DNA of 64,000 nucleotides from Litoditis marina (GCA_964036275.1 OZ038440.1:4749690-4813689), one strand, 5' to 3'. Counted from the first letter of the stretch, positions 33,603 through 46,007 are shown. Translations and numbers: made by a program. Notes: generated by a model not told the origin, from the sequence alone.

Positions 33603-33953
33603 ACTTTTTGTTTTTCTCACTCGAGACTATTATTTTCTTTTCTTCACTGAACTCATGTATCCCTACGTTTTTATGCCGATTGGCTGATGTTTAAATTGAT
33701 CTCAAAAAGTTTAGTTTGACGAGGTTTCGTTATTTCTTCAAATTTCGCTAACATGAAATAAGGAATTTTTCTTAAAAATTGAGAAGTGTTTGGAAATCTT
33801 TAGAACCTTTAGGCTAGAAAGGAGTCTGTACAAATTGTTATTGAGTAAAACTCTGTCTTATAGCCCTTGAATCTGTTTTTTTGTCGGCGTACACTGAATA
33901 TTGGGCACATGAGACGGGACTACATCCCACCGGCCACAACCTCTTCATTCGTA

Positions 33954-34026
33954 GCCTCGATAGCTCAGTTGGGAGAGCGTTCGACTGAAGATCGAAAGGT
34001 CACCAGTTCGATCCTGGTTCGAGGCA
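33954..34026 (+). tRNA. tRNA-Phe(GAA), copy 64
   Basis: Consensus. Spacer D/R; next +424. Confidence 0.96.
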
Positions 34027-34377
34027 ACTTTTTGTTTTTCTCACTCGAGACTATTATTTTCTTTTCTTCACTGAACTCATGTATCCCTACGTTTTTATGC
34101 CGATTGGCTGATGTTTAAATTGATCTCAAAAAGTTTAGTTTGACGAGGTTTCGTTATTTCTTCAAATTTCGCTAACATGAAATAAGGAATTTTTCTAAAA
34201 AATTGAGAAGTGTTTGGAAATCTTTAGAACCTTTAGGCTATAAATGAGTCTGTACAAATTGTTATTGAGTGAAACTCTGTCTTATAACCCTTGAATCTCT
34301 TTTATTGTTGGCGTACACTGAATATTGGGCACATGAGACGGGACTACATCCCACCGGCCACAACCTCTTCATTCGTA

Positions 34378-34450
34378 GCCTCGATAGCTCAGTTGGGAGA
34401 GCGTTCGACTGAAGATCGAAAGGTCACCAGTTCGATCCTGGTTCGAGGCA
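34378..34450 (+). tRNA. tRNA-Phe(GAA), copy 65
   Basis: Consensus. Spacer D/W; next +435. Confidence 0.96.
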
Positions 34451-34812
34451 ACTTTTTGTTTTTCTCACTCGAGACTATTATTTTCTTTTCTTCACTGAAC
34501 TCATGTATTTTTTTATCCATGCATCGTTTTTATGCCGATTGGCTGATGTTTAAATTGATCTCAAAAAGTTTAGTTTGACGAGGTTTCGTTATTTCTTCAA
34601 ATTTCGCTAACATGAAATAAGGAATTTTTCTTAAAAATTGAGAAGTGTTTGGAAATCTTTAGAACCTTTAGGCTAGAAAGGAGTCTGTACAAATTGTTAT
34701 TGAGTAAAACTCTGTCTTATAGCCCTTGAATCTGTTTTTTTGTCGGCGTACACTGAATATTGGGCACATGAGACGGGACTACATCCCACCGGCCACAACC
34801 TCTTCATTCGTA

Positions 34813-34885
34813 GCCTCGATAGCTCAGTTGGGAGAGCGTTCGACTGAAGATCGAAAGGTCACCAGTTCGATCCTGGTTCGAGGCA
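34813..34885 (+). tRNA. tRNA-Phe(GAA), copy 66
   Basis: Consensus. Spacer D/R; next +424. Confidence 0.96.
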
Positions 34886-35236
34886 ACTTTTTGTTTTTCT
34901 CACTCGAGACTATTATTTTCTTTTCTTCACTGAACTCATGTATCCCTACGTTTTTATGCCGATTGGCTGATGTTTGAATTGATCTCAAAAAGTTTAGTTT
35001 GACGAGGTTTCGTTATTTCTTCAAATTTCGCTAACATGAAATAAGGAATTTTTCTAAAAAATTGAGAAGTGTTTGGAAATCTTTAGAACCTTTAGGCTAT
35101 AAATGAGTCTGTACAAATTGTTATTGAGTGAAACTCGGTCTTATAACCCTTGAATCTCTTTTATTGTTGGCGTACACTGAATATTGGGCACATGAGACGG
35201 GACTACATCCCACCGGCCACAACCTCTTCATTCGTA

Positions 35237-35309
35237 GCCTCGATAGCTCAGTTGGGAGAGCGTTCGACTGAAGATCGAAAGGTCACCAGTTCGATCCTGG
35301 TTAGAGGCA
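35237..35309 (+). tRNA. tRNA-Phe(GAA), copy 67, C67A
   Basis: C67A (ttagaggc) gives a G6-A67 mismatch in the acceptor stem. Spacer D/W; next +424. Confidence 0.9.
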
Positions 35310-35660
35310 ACTTTTTGTTTTTCTCACTCGAGACTATTATTTTCTTTTCTTCACTGAACTCATGTATCCCTACGTTTTTATGCCGATTGGCTGATGTTTA
35401 AATTGATCTCAAAAAGTTTAGTTTGACGAGGTTTCGTTATTTCTTCAAATTTCGCTAACATGAAATAAGGAATTTTTCTTAAAAATTGAGAAGTGTTTGG
35501 AAATCTTTAGAACCTTTAGGCTATAAAGGAGTCTGTACAAATTGTTATTGAGTAAAACTCTGTCTTATAACCCTTGAATCTCTTTTATTGTTGGCGTACA
35601 CTGAATATTGGGCACCTGAGACGGGACTACATCCCACCGGCCACAACCTCTTCATTCGTA

Positions 35661-35733
35661 GCCTCGATAGCTCAGTTGGGAGAGCGTTCGACTGAAGATC
35701 GAAAGGTCACCAGTTCGATCCTGGTTCGAGGCA
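35661..35733 (+). tRNA. tRNA-Phe(GAA), copy 68
   Basis: Consensus. Spacer D/W; next +435. Confidence 0.96.
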
Positions 35734-36095
35734 ACTTTTTGTTTTTCTCACTCGAGACTATTATTTTCTTTTCTTCACTGAACTCATGTATTTTTTTATC
35801 CATGCATCGTTTTTATGCTGATTGGCTGATGTTTAAATTGATCTCAAAAAGTTTAGTTTGACGAGGTTTCGTTATTTCCTCCAATTTCGCTAACATGAAA
35901 TAAGGAACTTTTCTTAAAAATTGAGAAGTGTTTGGAAATCTTTAGAACCTTTAGGCTAGAAAGGAGTCTGTACAAATTGTTATTGAGTAAAACTCTGTCT
36001 TATAGCCCTTGAATCTGTTTTATTGTCGGCGTACACTGAATATTGGGCACATGAGACGGGACTACATCCCACCGGCCACAACCTCTTCATTCGTA

Positions 36096-36168
36096 GCCTC
36101 GATAGCTCAGTTGGGAGAGCGTTCGACTGAAGATCGAAAGGTCACCAGTTCGATCCTGGTTCGAGGCA
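36096..36168 (+). tRNA. tRNA-Phe(GAA), copy 69
   Basis: Consensus. Spacer D/R; next +424. Confidence 0.96.
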
Positions 36169-36519
36169 ACTTTTTGTTTTTCTCACTCGAGACTATTATT
36201 TTCTTTTCTTCACTGAACTCATGTATCCCTACGTTTTTATGCCGATTGGCTGATGTTTGAATTGATCTCAAAAAGTTTAGTTTGACGAGGTTTCGTTATT
36301 TCTTCCAATTTCGCTAACATGAAATAAGGAACTTTTCTTAAAAATTGAGAAGTGTTTGGAAATCTTTAGAACCTTTAGGCTATAAAGGAGTCTGTACAAA
36401 TTGTTATTGAGTAAAACTCTGTCTTATAACCCTTGAATCTATTTTATTGTTGGCGTACACTGAATATTGGGCACATGAGACGGGACTACATCCCACCGGC
36501 CACAACCTCTTCATTCGTA

Positions 36520-36592
36520 GCCTCGATAGCTCAGTTGGGAGAGCGTTCGACTGAAGATCGAAAGGTCACCAGTTCGATCCTGGCTCGAGGCA
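36520..36592 (+). tRNA. tRNA-Phe(GAA), copy 70, T65C
   Basis: T65C (ctggctcg) turns the 49-65 T-stem pair into A-C. Spacer D/W; next +424. Confidence 0.91.
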
Positions 36593-36943
36593 ACTTTTTG
36601 TTTTTCTCACTCGAGACTATTATTTTCTTTTCTTCACTGAACTCATGTATCCCTACGTTTTTATGCCGATTGGCTGATGTTTAAATTGATCTCAAAAAGT
36701 TTAGTTTGACGAGGTTTCGTTATTTCTTCAAATTTCGCTAACATGAAATAAGGAATTTTTCTTAAAAATTGAGAAGTGTTTGGAAATCTTTAGAACCTTT
36801 AGGCTATAAAGGAGTCTGTACAAATTGTTATTGAGTAAAACTCTGTCTTATAACCCTTGAATCTCTTTTATTGTTGGCGTACACTGAATATTGGGCACAT
36901 GAGACGGGACAAAATCCCACCGGCCACAACCTCTTCATTCGTA

Positions 36944-37016
36944 GCCTCGATAGCTCAGTTGGGAGAGCGTTCGACTGAAGATCGAAAGGTCACCAGTTCG
37001 ATCCTGGTTCGAGGCA
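36944..37016 (+). tRNA. tRNA-Phe(GAA), copy 71
   Basis: Consensus. Spacer D'/W; next +435. Confidence 0.96.
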
Positions 37017-37378
37017 ACTTTTTGTTTTTCTCACTCGAGACTATTATTTTCTTTTCTTCACTGAACTCATGTATTTTTTTATCCATGCATCGTTTTTATG
37101 CCGATTGGCTGATGTTTGAATTGATCTCAAAAAGTTTAGTTTGACGAGGTTTCGTTATTTCTTCCAATTTCGCTAACATGAAATAAGGAATTTTTCTTAA
37201 AAATTGAGAAGTGTTTGGAAATCTTTAGAACCTTTAGGCTATAAAGGAGTCTGTACAAATTGTTATTGAGTAAAACTCTGTCTTATAACCCTTGAATCTC
37301 TTTTATTGTTGGCGTACACTGAATATTGGGCACCTGAGACGGGACTACATCCCACCGGCCACAACCTCTTCATTCGTA

Positions 37379-37451
37379 GCCTCGATAGCTCAGTTGGGAG
37401 AGCGTTCGACTGAAGATCGAAAGGTCACCAGTTCGATCCTGGCTCGAGGCA
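37379..37451 (+). tRNA. tRNA-Phe(GAA), copy 72, T65C
   Basis: T65C. Spacer D/W; next +424. Confidence 0.91.
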
Positions 37452-37802
37452 ACTTTTTGTTTTTCTCACTCGAGACTATTATTTTCTTTTGTTCACTGAA
37501 CTCATGTATCCCTACGTTTTTATGCCGATTGGCTGATGTTTAAATTGATCTCAAAAAGTTTAGTTTGACGAGGTTTCGTTATTTCTTCCAATTTCGCTAA
37601 CATGAAATAAGGAACTTTTCTTAAAAATTGAGAAGTGTTTGGAAATCTTTAGAACCTTTAGGCTATAAAGGAGTCTGTACAAATTGTTATTGAGTAAAAC
37701 TCTGTCTTATAACCCTTGAATCTCTTTTATTGTTGGCGTACACTGAATATTGGGCACATGAGACGGGACTACATCCCACCGGCCACAACCTCTTCATTCG
37801 TA

Positions 37803-37875
37803 GCCTCGATAGCTCAGTTGGGAGAGCGTTCGACTGAAGATCGAAAGGTCACCAGTTCGATCCTGGCTCGAGGCA
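37803..37875 (+). tRNA. tRNA-Phe(GAA), copy 73, T65C
   Basis: T65C. Spacer D/W; next +424. Confidence 0.91.
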
Positions 37876-38226
37876 ACTTTTTGTTTTTCTCACTCGAGAC
37901 TATTATTTTCTTTTCTTCACTGAACTCATGTATCCCTACGTTTTTATGCCGATTGGCTGATGTTTAAATTGATCTCAAAACGTTTAGTTTGACGAGGTTT
38001 CGTTATTTCTTCAAATTTCGCTAACATGAAATAAGGAATTTTTCTTAAAAATTGAGAAGTGTTTGGAAATCTTTAGAACCTTTAGGCTATAAAGGAGTCT
38101 GTACAAATTGTTATTGAGTAAAACTCTGTCTTATAACCCTTGAATCTCTTTTATTGTTGGCGTACACTGAATATTGGGCACATGAGACGGGACTACATCC
38201 CACCGGCCACAACCTCTTCATTCGTA

Positions 38227-38299
38227 GCCTCGAAAGCTCAGTTGGGAGAGCGTTCGACTGAAGATCGAAAGGTCACCAGTTCGATCCTGGTTCGAGGCA
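38227..38299 (+). tRNA. tRNA-Phe(GAA), copy 74, T8A
   Basis: T8A (cgaaagctc) removes the near-universal U8, which pairs with A14, and alters the first base of the A box. Likely impaired. Spacer D/W; next +424. Confidence 0.88.
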
Positions 38300-38650
38300 A
38301 CTTTTTGTTTTTCTCACTCGAGACTATTATTTTCTTTTCTTCACTGAACTCATGTATCCCTACGTTTTTATGCCGATTGGCTGATGTTTGAATTGATCTC
38401 AAAAAGTTTAGTTTGACGAGGTTTCGTTATTTCTTCCAATTTCGCTAACATGAAATAAGGAACTTTTCTTAAAAATTGAGAAGTGTTTGGAAATCTTTAG
38501 AACCTTTAGGCTATAAAGGAGTCTGTACAAATTGTTATTGAGTAAAACTCTGTCTTATAACCCTTGAATCTCTTTTATTGTTGGCGTACACTGAATATTG
38601 GGCACATGAGACGGGACTACATCCCACCGGCCACAACCTCTTCATTCGTA

Positions 38651-38723
38651 GCCTCGATAGCTCAGTTGGGAGAGCGTTCGACTGAAGATCGAAAGGTCAC
38701 CAGTTCGATCCTGGCTCGAGGCA
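38651..38723 (+). tRNA. tRNA-Phe(GAA), copy 75, T65C
   Basis: T65C. Spacer D/W; next +424. Confidence 0.91.
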
Positions 38724-39074
38724 ACTTTTTGTTTTTCTCACTCGAGACTATTATTTTCTTTTCTTCACTGAACTCATGTATCCCTACGTTTTTATGCCGA
38801 TTGGCTGATGTTTAAATTGATCTCAAAAAGTTTAGTTTGACGAGGTTTCGTTATTTCTTCAAATTTCGCTAACATGAAATAAGGAATTTTTCTTAAAAAT
38901 TGAGAAGTGTTTGGAAATCTTTAGAACCTTTAGGCTATAAAGGAGTCTGTACAAATTGTTATTGAGTAAAACTCTGTCTTATAACCCTTGAATCTCTTTT
39001 ATTGTTGGCGTACACTGAATATTGGGCACATGAGACGGGACAAAATCCCACCGGCCACAACCTCTTCATTCGTA

Positions 39075-39147
39075 GCCTCGATAGCTCAGTTGGGAGAGCG
39101 TTCGACTGAAGATCGAAAGGTCACCAGTTCGATCCTGGTTCGAGGCA
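39075..39147 (+). tRNA. tRNA-Phe(GAA), copy 76
   Basis: Consensus. Spacer D'/W; next +424. Confidence 0.96.
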
Positions 39148-39498
39148 ACTTTTTGTTTTTCTCACTCGAGACTATTATTTTCTTTTCTTCACTGAACTCA
39201 TGTATCCCTACGTTTTTATGCCGATTGGCTGATGTTTAAATTGATCTCAAAAAGTTTAGTTTGACGAGGTTTCGTTATTTCTTCAAATTTCGCTAACATG
39301 AAATAAGGAATTTTTCTTAAAAATTGAGAAGTGTTTGGAAATCTTTAGAACCTTTAGGCTAGAAAGGAGTCTGTACAAATTGTTATTGAGTAAAACTCTG
39401 TCTTATAGCCCTTGAATCTGTTTTTTTGTCGGCGTACACTGAATATTGGGCACATGAGACGGGACTACATCCCACCGGCCACAACCTCTTCATTCGTA

Positions 39499-39571
39499 GC
39501 CTCGATAGCTCAGTTGGGAGAGCGTTCGACTGAAGATCGAAAGGTCACCAGTTCGATCCTGGTTAGAGGCA
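39499..39571 (+). tRNA. tRNA-Phe(GAA), copy 77, C67A
   Basis: C67A, acceptor-stem mismatch. Spacer D/R; next +424. Confidence 0.9.
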
Positions 39572-39922
39572 ACTTTTTGTTTTTCTCACTCGAGACTATT
39601 ATTTTCTTTTCTTCACTGAACTCATGTATCCCTACGTTTTTATGCCGATTGGCTGATGTTTAAATTGATCTCAAAAAGTTTGGTTTGACGGGGTTTCGTT
39701 ATTTCTTCAAATTTCGCTAACATGAAATAAGGAATTTTTCTTAAAAATTGAGAAGTGTTTGGAAATCTTTAGAACCTTTAGGCTATAAATGAGTCTGTAC
39801 AAATTGTTATTGAGTGAAACTCTGTCTTATAACCCTTGAATCTCTTTTATTGTTGGCGTACACTGAATATTGGGCACATGAGACGGGACTACATCCCACC
39901 GGCCACAACCTCTTCATTCGTA

Positions 39923-39995
39923 GCCTCGATAGCTCAGTTGGGAGAGCGTTCGACTGAAGATCGAAAGGTCACCAGTTCGATCCTGGTTAGAGGCA
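39923..39995 (+). tRNA. tRNA-Phe(GAA), copy 78, C67A
   Basis: C67A. Spacer D/W; next +424. Confidence 0.9.
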
Positions 39996-40346
39996 ACTTT
40001 TTGTTTTTCTCACTCGAGACTATTATTTTCTTTTCTTCACTGAACTCATGTATCCCTACGTTTTTATGCCGATTGGCTGATGTTTAAATTGATCTCAAAA
40101 AGTTTAGTTTGACGAGGTTTCGTTATTTCTTCAAATTTCGCTTACATGAAATAAGGAATTTTTCTTAAAAATTGAGAAGTGTTTGGAAATCTTTAGAACC
40201 TTTAGGCTATAAAGGAGTCTGTACAAATTGTTATTGAGTAAAACTCTGTCTTATAACCCTTGAATCTCTTTTATTGTTGGCGTACACTGAATATTGGGCA
40301 CATGAGACGGGACTACATCCCACCGGCCACAACCTCTTCATTCGTA

Positions 40347-40419
40347 GCCTCGATAGCTCAGTTGGGAGAGCGTTCGACTGAAGATCGAAAGGTCACCAGT
40401 TCGATCCTGGTTCTAGGCA
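40347..40419 (+). tRNA. tRNA-Phe(GAA), copy 79, G68T
   Basis: G68T (ttctaggc) gives a C5-T68 mismatch in the acceptor stem. Spacer D/W; next +435. Confidence 0.9.
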
Positions 40420-40781
40420 ACTTTTTGTTTTTCTCACTCGAGACTATTATTTTCTTTTCTTCACTGAACTCATGTATTTTTTTATCCATGCATCGTTTTT
40501 ATGCCGATTGGCTGATGTTTAAATTGATCTCAAAAAGTTTAGTTTGACGAGGTTTCGTTATTTCTTCCAATTTCGCTAACATGAAATGAGGAACTTTTCT
40601 TAAAAATTGAGAAGTGTTTGGAAATCTTTAGAACCTTTAGGCTAGAAAGGAGTCTGTACAAATTGTTATTGAGTAAAACTCTGTCTTATAGCCCTTGAAT
40701 CTGTTTTATTGTCGGCGTACACTGAATATTGGGCACATGAGACGGGACTACATCCCACCGGCCACAACCTCTTCATTCGTA

Positions 40782-40854
40782 GCCTCGATAGCTCAGCTGG
40801 GAGAGCGTTCGACTGAAGATCGAAAGGTCACCAGTTCGATCCTGGTTCGAGGCA
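40782..40854 (+). tRNA. tRNA-Phe(GAA), copy 80, T16C
   Basis: T16C in the D-loop (cagctggg), probably neutral. The trailer is aactttctg, so the first T-run is broken. Spacer D/R; next +424. Confidence 0.94.
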
Positions 40855-41205
40855 ACTTTCTGTTTTTCTCACTCGAGACTATTATTTTCTTTTCTTCACT
40901 GAACTCATGTATCCCTACGTTTTTATGCCGATTGGCTGATGTTTAAATTGATCTCAAAATGTTTAGTTTGACGAGGTTTCGTTATTTCTTCAAATTTCGC
41001 TAACATGAAATAAGGAATTTTTCTTAAAAATTGAGAAGTGTTTGGAAATCTTTAGAACCTTTAGGCTATAAAGGAGTCTGTACAAATTGTTATTGAGTAA
41101 AACTCTGTCTTATAACCCTTGAATCTCTTTTATTGTTGGCGTACACTGAATATTGGGCACATGAGACGGGACTACATCCCACCGGCCACAACCTCTTCAT
41201 TCGTA

Positions 41206-41278
41206 GCCTCGATAGCTCAGTTGGGAGAGCGTTCGACTGAAGATCGAAAGGTCACCAGTTCGATCCTGGTTAGAGGCA
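41206..41278 (+). tRNA. tRNA-Phe(GAA), copy 81, C67A
   Basis: C67A. Spacer D/W; next +424. Confidence 0.9.
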
Positions 41279-41629
41279 ACTTTTTGTTTTTCTCACTCGA
41301 GACTATTATTTTCTTTTCTTCACTGAACTCATGTATCCCTACGTTTTTATGCCGATTGGCTGATGTTTAAATTGATCTCAAAAAGTTTGGTTTGACGGGG
41401 TTTCGTTATTTCTTCAAATTTCGCTAACATGAAATAAGGAATTTTTCTTAAAAATTGAGAAGTGTTTGGAAATCTTTAGAACCTTTAGGCTATAAATGAG
41501 TCTGTACAAATTGTTATTGAGTGAAACTCTGTCTTATAACCCTTGAATCTCTTTTATTGTTGGCGTACACTGAATATTGGGCACATGAGACGGGACTACA
41601 TCCCACCGGCCACAACCTCTTCATTCGTA

Positions 41630-41702
41630 GCCTCGATAGCTCAGTTGGGAGAGCGTTCGACTGAAGATCGAAAGGTCACCAGTTCGATCCTGGTTAGAGG
41701 CA
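41630..41702 (+). tRNA. tRNA-Phe(GAA), copy 82, C67A
   Basis: C67A. Spacer D/W; next +424. Confidence 0.9.
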
Positions 41703-42053
41703 ACTTTTTGTTTTTCTCACTCGAGACTATTATTTTCTTTTCTTCACTGAACTCATGTATCCCTACGTTTTTATGCCGATTGGCTGATGTTTAAATTGAT
41801 CTCAAAAAGTTTAGTTTGACGAGGTTTCGTTATTTCTTCAAATTTCGCTAACATGAAATAAGGAATTTTTCTTAAAAATTGAGAAGTGTTTGGAAATCTT
41901 TAGAACCTTTAGGCTATAAAGGAGTCTGTACAAATTGTTATTGAGTAAAACTCTGTCTTATAACCCTTGAATCTCTTTTATTGTTGGCGTACACTGAATA
42001 TTGGGCACATGAGACGGGACAAAATCCCACCGGCCACAACCTCTTCATTCGTA

Positions 42054-42126
42054 GCCTCGATAGCTCAGTTGGGAGAGCGTTCGACTGAAGATCGAAAGGT
42101 CACCAGTTCGATCCTGGTTCGAGGCA
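42054..42126 (+). tRNA. tRNA-Phe(GAA), copy 83
   Basis: Consensus. Spacer D'/W; next +435. Confidence 0.96.
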
Positions 42127-42488
42127 ACTTTTTGTTTTTCTCACTCGAGACTATTATTTTCTTTTCTTCACTGAACTCATGTATTTTTTTATCCATGCAT
42201 CGTTTTTATGCCGATTGGCTGATGTTTGAATTGATCTCAAAAAGTTTAGTTTGACGAGGTTTCGTTATTTCTTCCAATTTCGCTAACATGAAATAAGGAA
42301 TTTTTCTTAAAAATTGAGAAGTGTTTGGAAATCTTTAGAACCTTTAGGCTATAAAGGAGTCTGTACAAATTGTTATTGAGTAAAACTCTGTCTTACAACC
42401 CTTGAATCTCTTTTATTGTCGGCGTACACTGAATATTGGGCACATGAGACGGAATTACATCCCACCGGCCACAACCTCTTTATTCGTA

Positions 42489-42561
42489 GCCTCGATAGCT
42501 CAGTTGGGAGAGCGTTCGACTGAAGATCGAAAGGTCACCAGTTCGATCCTGGTTCTAGGCA
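42489..42561 (+). tRNA. tRNA-Phe(GAA), copy 84, G68T
   Basis: G68T. Upstream ggaattacat and ctctttattc variants; R; next +435. Confidence 0.9.
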
Positions 42562-42923
42562 ACTTTTTGTTTTTCTCACTCGAGACTATTATTTTCTTTT
42601 CTTCACTGAACTCATGTATTTTTTTATCCATGCATCGTTTTTATGCCGATTGGCTGATGTTTAAATTGATCTCAAAAAGTTTAGTTTGACGAGGTTTCGT
42701 TATTTCTTCCAATTTCGCTAACATGAAATGAGGAACTTTTCTTAAAAATTGAGAAGTGTTTGGAAATCTTTAGAACCTTTAGGCTAGAAAGGAGTCTGTA
42801 CAAATTGTTATTGAGTAAAACTCTGTCTTATAGCCCTTGAATCTGTTTTATTGTCGGCGTACACTGAATATTGGGCACATGAGACGGGACTACATCCCAC
42901 CGGCCACAACCTCTTCATTCGTA

Positions 42924-42996
42924 GCCTCGATAGCTCAGCTGGGAGAGCGTTCGACTGAAGATCGAAAGGTCACCAGTTCGATCCTGGTTCGAGGCA
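42924..42996 (+). tRNA. tRNA-Phe(GAA), copy 85, T16C
   Basis: T16C; trailer aactttctg. Spacer D/R; next +424. Confidence 0.94.
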
Positions 42997-43347
42997 ACTT
43001 TCTGTTTTTCTCACTCGAGACTATTATTTTCTTTTCTTCACTGAACTCATGTATCCCTACGTTTTTATGCCGATTGGCTGATGTTTAAATTGATCTCAAA
43101 ATGTTTAGTTTGACGAGGTTTCGTTATTTCTTCAAATTTCGCTAACATGAAATAAGAAATTTTTCTTAAAAATTGAGAAGTGTTTGGAAATCTTTAGAAC
43201 CTTTAGGCTATAAAGGAGTCTGTACAAATTGTTATTGAGTAAAACTCTGTCTTATAACCCTTGAATCTCTTTTATTGTTGGCGTACACTGAATATTGGGC
43301 ACATGAGACGGAATTACATCCCACCGGCCACAACCTCTTTATTCGTA

Positions 43348-43420
43348 GCCTCGATAGCTCAGTTGGGAGAGCGTTCGACTGAAGATCGAAAGGTCACCAG
43401 TTCGATCCTGGTTCTAGGCA
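43348..43420 (+). tRNA. tRNA-Phe(GAA), copy 86, G68T
   Basis: G68T with the same upstream marks as copy 84; W; next +435. Confidence 0.9.
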
Positions 43421-43782
43421 ACTTTTTGTTTTTCTCACTCGAGACTATTATTTTCTTTTCTTCACTGAACTCATGTATTTTTTTATCCATGCATCGTTTT
43501 TATGCCGATTGGCTGATGTTTAAATTGATCTCAAAAAGTTTAGTTTGACGAGGTTTCGTTATTTCTTCCAATTTCGCTAACATGAAATGAGGAACTTTTC
43601 TTAAAAATTGAGAAGTGTTTGGAAATCTTTAGAACCTTTAGGCTAGAAAGGAGTCTGTACAAATTGTTATTGAGTAAAACTCTGTCTTATAGCCCTTGAA
43701 TCTGTTTTATTGTCGGCGTACACTGAATATTGGGCACATGAGACGGGACTACATCCCACCGGCCACAACCTCTTCATTCGTA

Positions 43783-43855
43783 GCCTCGATAGCTCAGCTG
43801 GGAGAGCGTTCGACTGAAGATCGAAAGGTCACCAGTTCGATCCTGGTTCGAGGCA
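43783..43855 (+). tRNA. tRNA-Phe(GAA), copy 87, T16C
   Basis: T16C; trailer aactttctg. Spacer D/R; next +424. Confidence 0.94.
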
Positions 43856-44206
43856 ACTTTCTGTTTTTCTCACTCGAGACTATTATTTTCTTTTCTTCAC
43901 TGAACTCATGTATCCCTACGTTTTTATGCCGATTGGCTGATGTTTAAATTGATCTCAAAATGTTTAGTTTGACGAGGTTTCGTTATTTCTTCAAATTTCG
44001 CTAACATGAAATAGGAAATTTTTCTTAAAAATTGAGAAGTGTTTGGAAATCTTTAGAACCTTTAGGCTATAAAGGAGTCTGTACAAATTGTTATTGAGTA
44101 AAACTCTGTCTTATAACCCTTGAATCTCTTTTATTGTTGGCGTACACTGAATATTGGGCACATGAGACGGGACTACATCCCACCGGCCACAACCTCTTCA
44201 TTCGTA

Positions 44207-44279
44207 GCCTCGATAGCTCAGTTGGGAGAGCGTTCGACTGAAGATCCAAAGGTCACCAGTTCGATCCTGGTTCGAGGCA
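44207..44279 (+). tRNA. tRNA-Phe(GAA), copy 88, G41C
   Basis: G41C (gatccaaag) gives a C29-C41 mismatch in the anticodon stem. The downstream variant attaaatc makes a 434-bp unit. Spacer D/W. Confidence 0.88.
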
Positions 44280-44640
44280 ACTTTTTGTTTTTCTCACTCG
44301 AGACTATTAAATCTTTTCTTCACTGAACTCATGTATTTTTTTATCCATGCATCGTTTTTATGCCGATTGGCTGATGTTCAAATTGATCTCAAAAAGTTTA
44401 GTTTGACGAGGTTTCGTTATTTCTTCCAATTTCGCTAACATGAAATAAGGAATTTTTCTTAAAAATTGAGAAGTGTTTGGAAATCTTTAGAACCTTTAGG
44501 CTATAAAGGAGTCTGTACAAATTGTTATTGAGTAAAACTCTGTCTTACAACCCTTGAATCTCTTTTATTGTCGGCGTACACTGAATATTGGGCACATGAG
44601 ACGGGACTACATCCCACCGGCCACAACCTCTTCATTCGTA

Positions 44641-44713
44641 GCCTCGATAGCTCAGTTGGGAGAGCGTTCGACTGAAGATCGAAAGGTCACCAGTTCGATC
44701 CTGGTTCGAGGCA
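44641..44713 (+). tRNA. tRNA-Phe(GAA), copy 89
   Basis: Consensus. Spacer D/R; next +435. Confidence 0.96.
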
Positions 44714-45075
44714 ACTTTTTGTTTTTCTCACTCGAGACTATTATTTTCTTTTCTTCACTGAACTCATGTATTTTTTTATCCATGCATCGTTTTTATGCCG
44801 ATTGGCTGATGTTTAAATTGATCTCAAAAAGTTTAGTTTGACGAGGTTTCGTTATTTCTTCCAATTTCGCTAACATGAAATGAGGAACTTTTCTTAAAAA
44901 TTGAGAAGTGTTTGGAAATCTTTAGAACCTTTAGGCTAGAAAGGAGTCTGTACAAATTGTTATTGAGTAAAACTCTGTCTTATAGCCCTTGAATCTGTTT
45001 TATTGTCGGCGTACACTGAATATTGGGCACATGAGACGGAATTACATCCCACCGGCCACAACCTCTTTATTCGTA

Positions 45076-45148
45076 GCCTCGATAGCTCAGTTGGGAGAGC
45101 GTTCGACTGAAGATCGAAAGGTCACCAGTTCGATCCTGGTTCTAGGCA
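45076..45148 (+). tRNA. tRNA-Phe(GAA), copy 90, G68T
   Basis: G68T with the upstream marks of copy 84. R; next +435. Confidence 0.9.
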
Positions 45149-45510
45149 ACTTTTTGTTTTTCTCACTCGAGACTATTATTTTCTTTTCTTCACTGAACTC
45201 ATGTATTTTTTTATCCATGCATCGTTTTTATGCCGATTGGCTGATGTTTAAATTGATCTCAAAAAGTTTAGTTTGACGAGGTTTCGTTATTTCTTCCAAT
45301 TTCGCTAACATGAAATGAGGAACTTTTCTTAAAAATTGAGAAGTGTTTGGAAATCTTTAGAACCTTTAGGCTAGAAAGGAGTCTGTACAAATTGTTATTG
45401 AGTAAAACTCTGTCTTATAGCCCTTGAATCTGTTTTATTGTCGGCGTACACTGAATATTGGGCACATGAGACGGGACTACATCCCACCGGCCACAACCTC
45501 TTCATTCGTA

Positions 45511-45583
45511 GCCTCGATAGCTCAGTTGGGAGAGCGTTCGACTGAAGATCGAAAGGTCACCAGTTCGATCCTGGTTCGAGGCA
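45511..45583 (+). tRNA. tRNA-Phe(GAA), copy 91
   Basis: Consensus tRNA, but with the aactttctg trailer seen in the T16C copies. Spacer D/R; next +424. Confidence 0.96.
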
Positions 45584-45934
45584 ACTTTCTGTTTTTCTCA
45601 CTCGAGACTATTATTTTCTTTTCTTCACTGAACTCATGTATCCCTACGTTTTTATGCCGATTGGCTGATGTTTAAATTGATCTCAAAAAGTTTAGTTTGA
45701 CGAGGTTTCGTTATTTCTTCAAATTTCGCTAACATGAAATAAGAAATTTTTCTTAAAAATTGAGAAGTGTTTGGAAATCTTTAGAACCTTTAGGCTATAA
45801 AGGAGTCTGTACAAATTGTTATTGAGTAAAACTCTGTCTTATAACCCTTGAATCTCTTTTATTGTTGGCGTACACTGAATATTGGGCACATGAGACGGGA
45901 CTACATCCCACCGGCCACAACCTCTTCATTCGTA

Positions 45935-46007
45935 GCCTCGATAGCTCAGTTGGGAGAGCGTTCGACTGAAGATCGAAAGGTCACCAGTTCGATCCTGGTT
46001 CGAGGCA
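45935..46007 (+). tRNA. tRNA-Phe(GAA), copy 92
   Basis: Consensus. Spacer D/W; next +424. Confidence 0.96.

Larger units (their letters stand above)
34726..36300 (+). repeat. Multi-unit block repeated 23,092 bp downstream
   Basis: Units with genes at 34813, 35237, 35661 and 36096 match those at 57905, 58329, 58753 and 59188, all at an offset of 23,092 bp. Shared rare marks are: ttctaaaaaattg (35053/58145), actcggtc (about 35134/58227), tRNA C67A, gcacctgag (about 35615/58707) and tttcctcc (about 35876/58969). Confidence 0.85.
42402..44119 (+). repeat. 859-bp dimeric higher-order repeat
   Basis: A 435-bp unit with tRNA G68T and tctttattcg upstream is followed by a 424-bp unit with tRNA T16C and aactttctg after the gene. 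The pair is present at 42402-43260 and again at 43261-44119. A related G68T/T16C pair lies at 40260-41118, and a G68T unit recurs at 44989. Confidence 0.85.
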
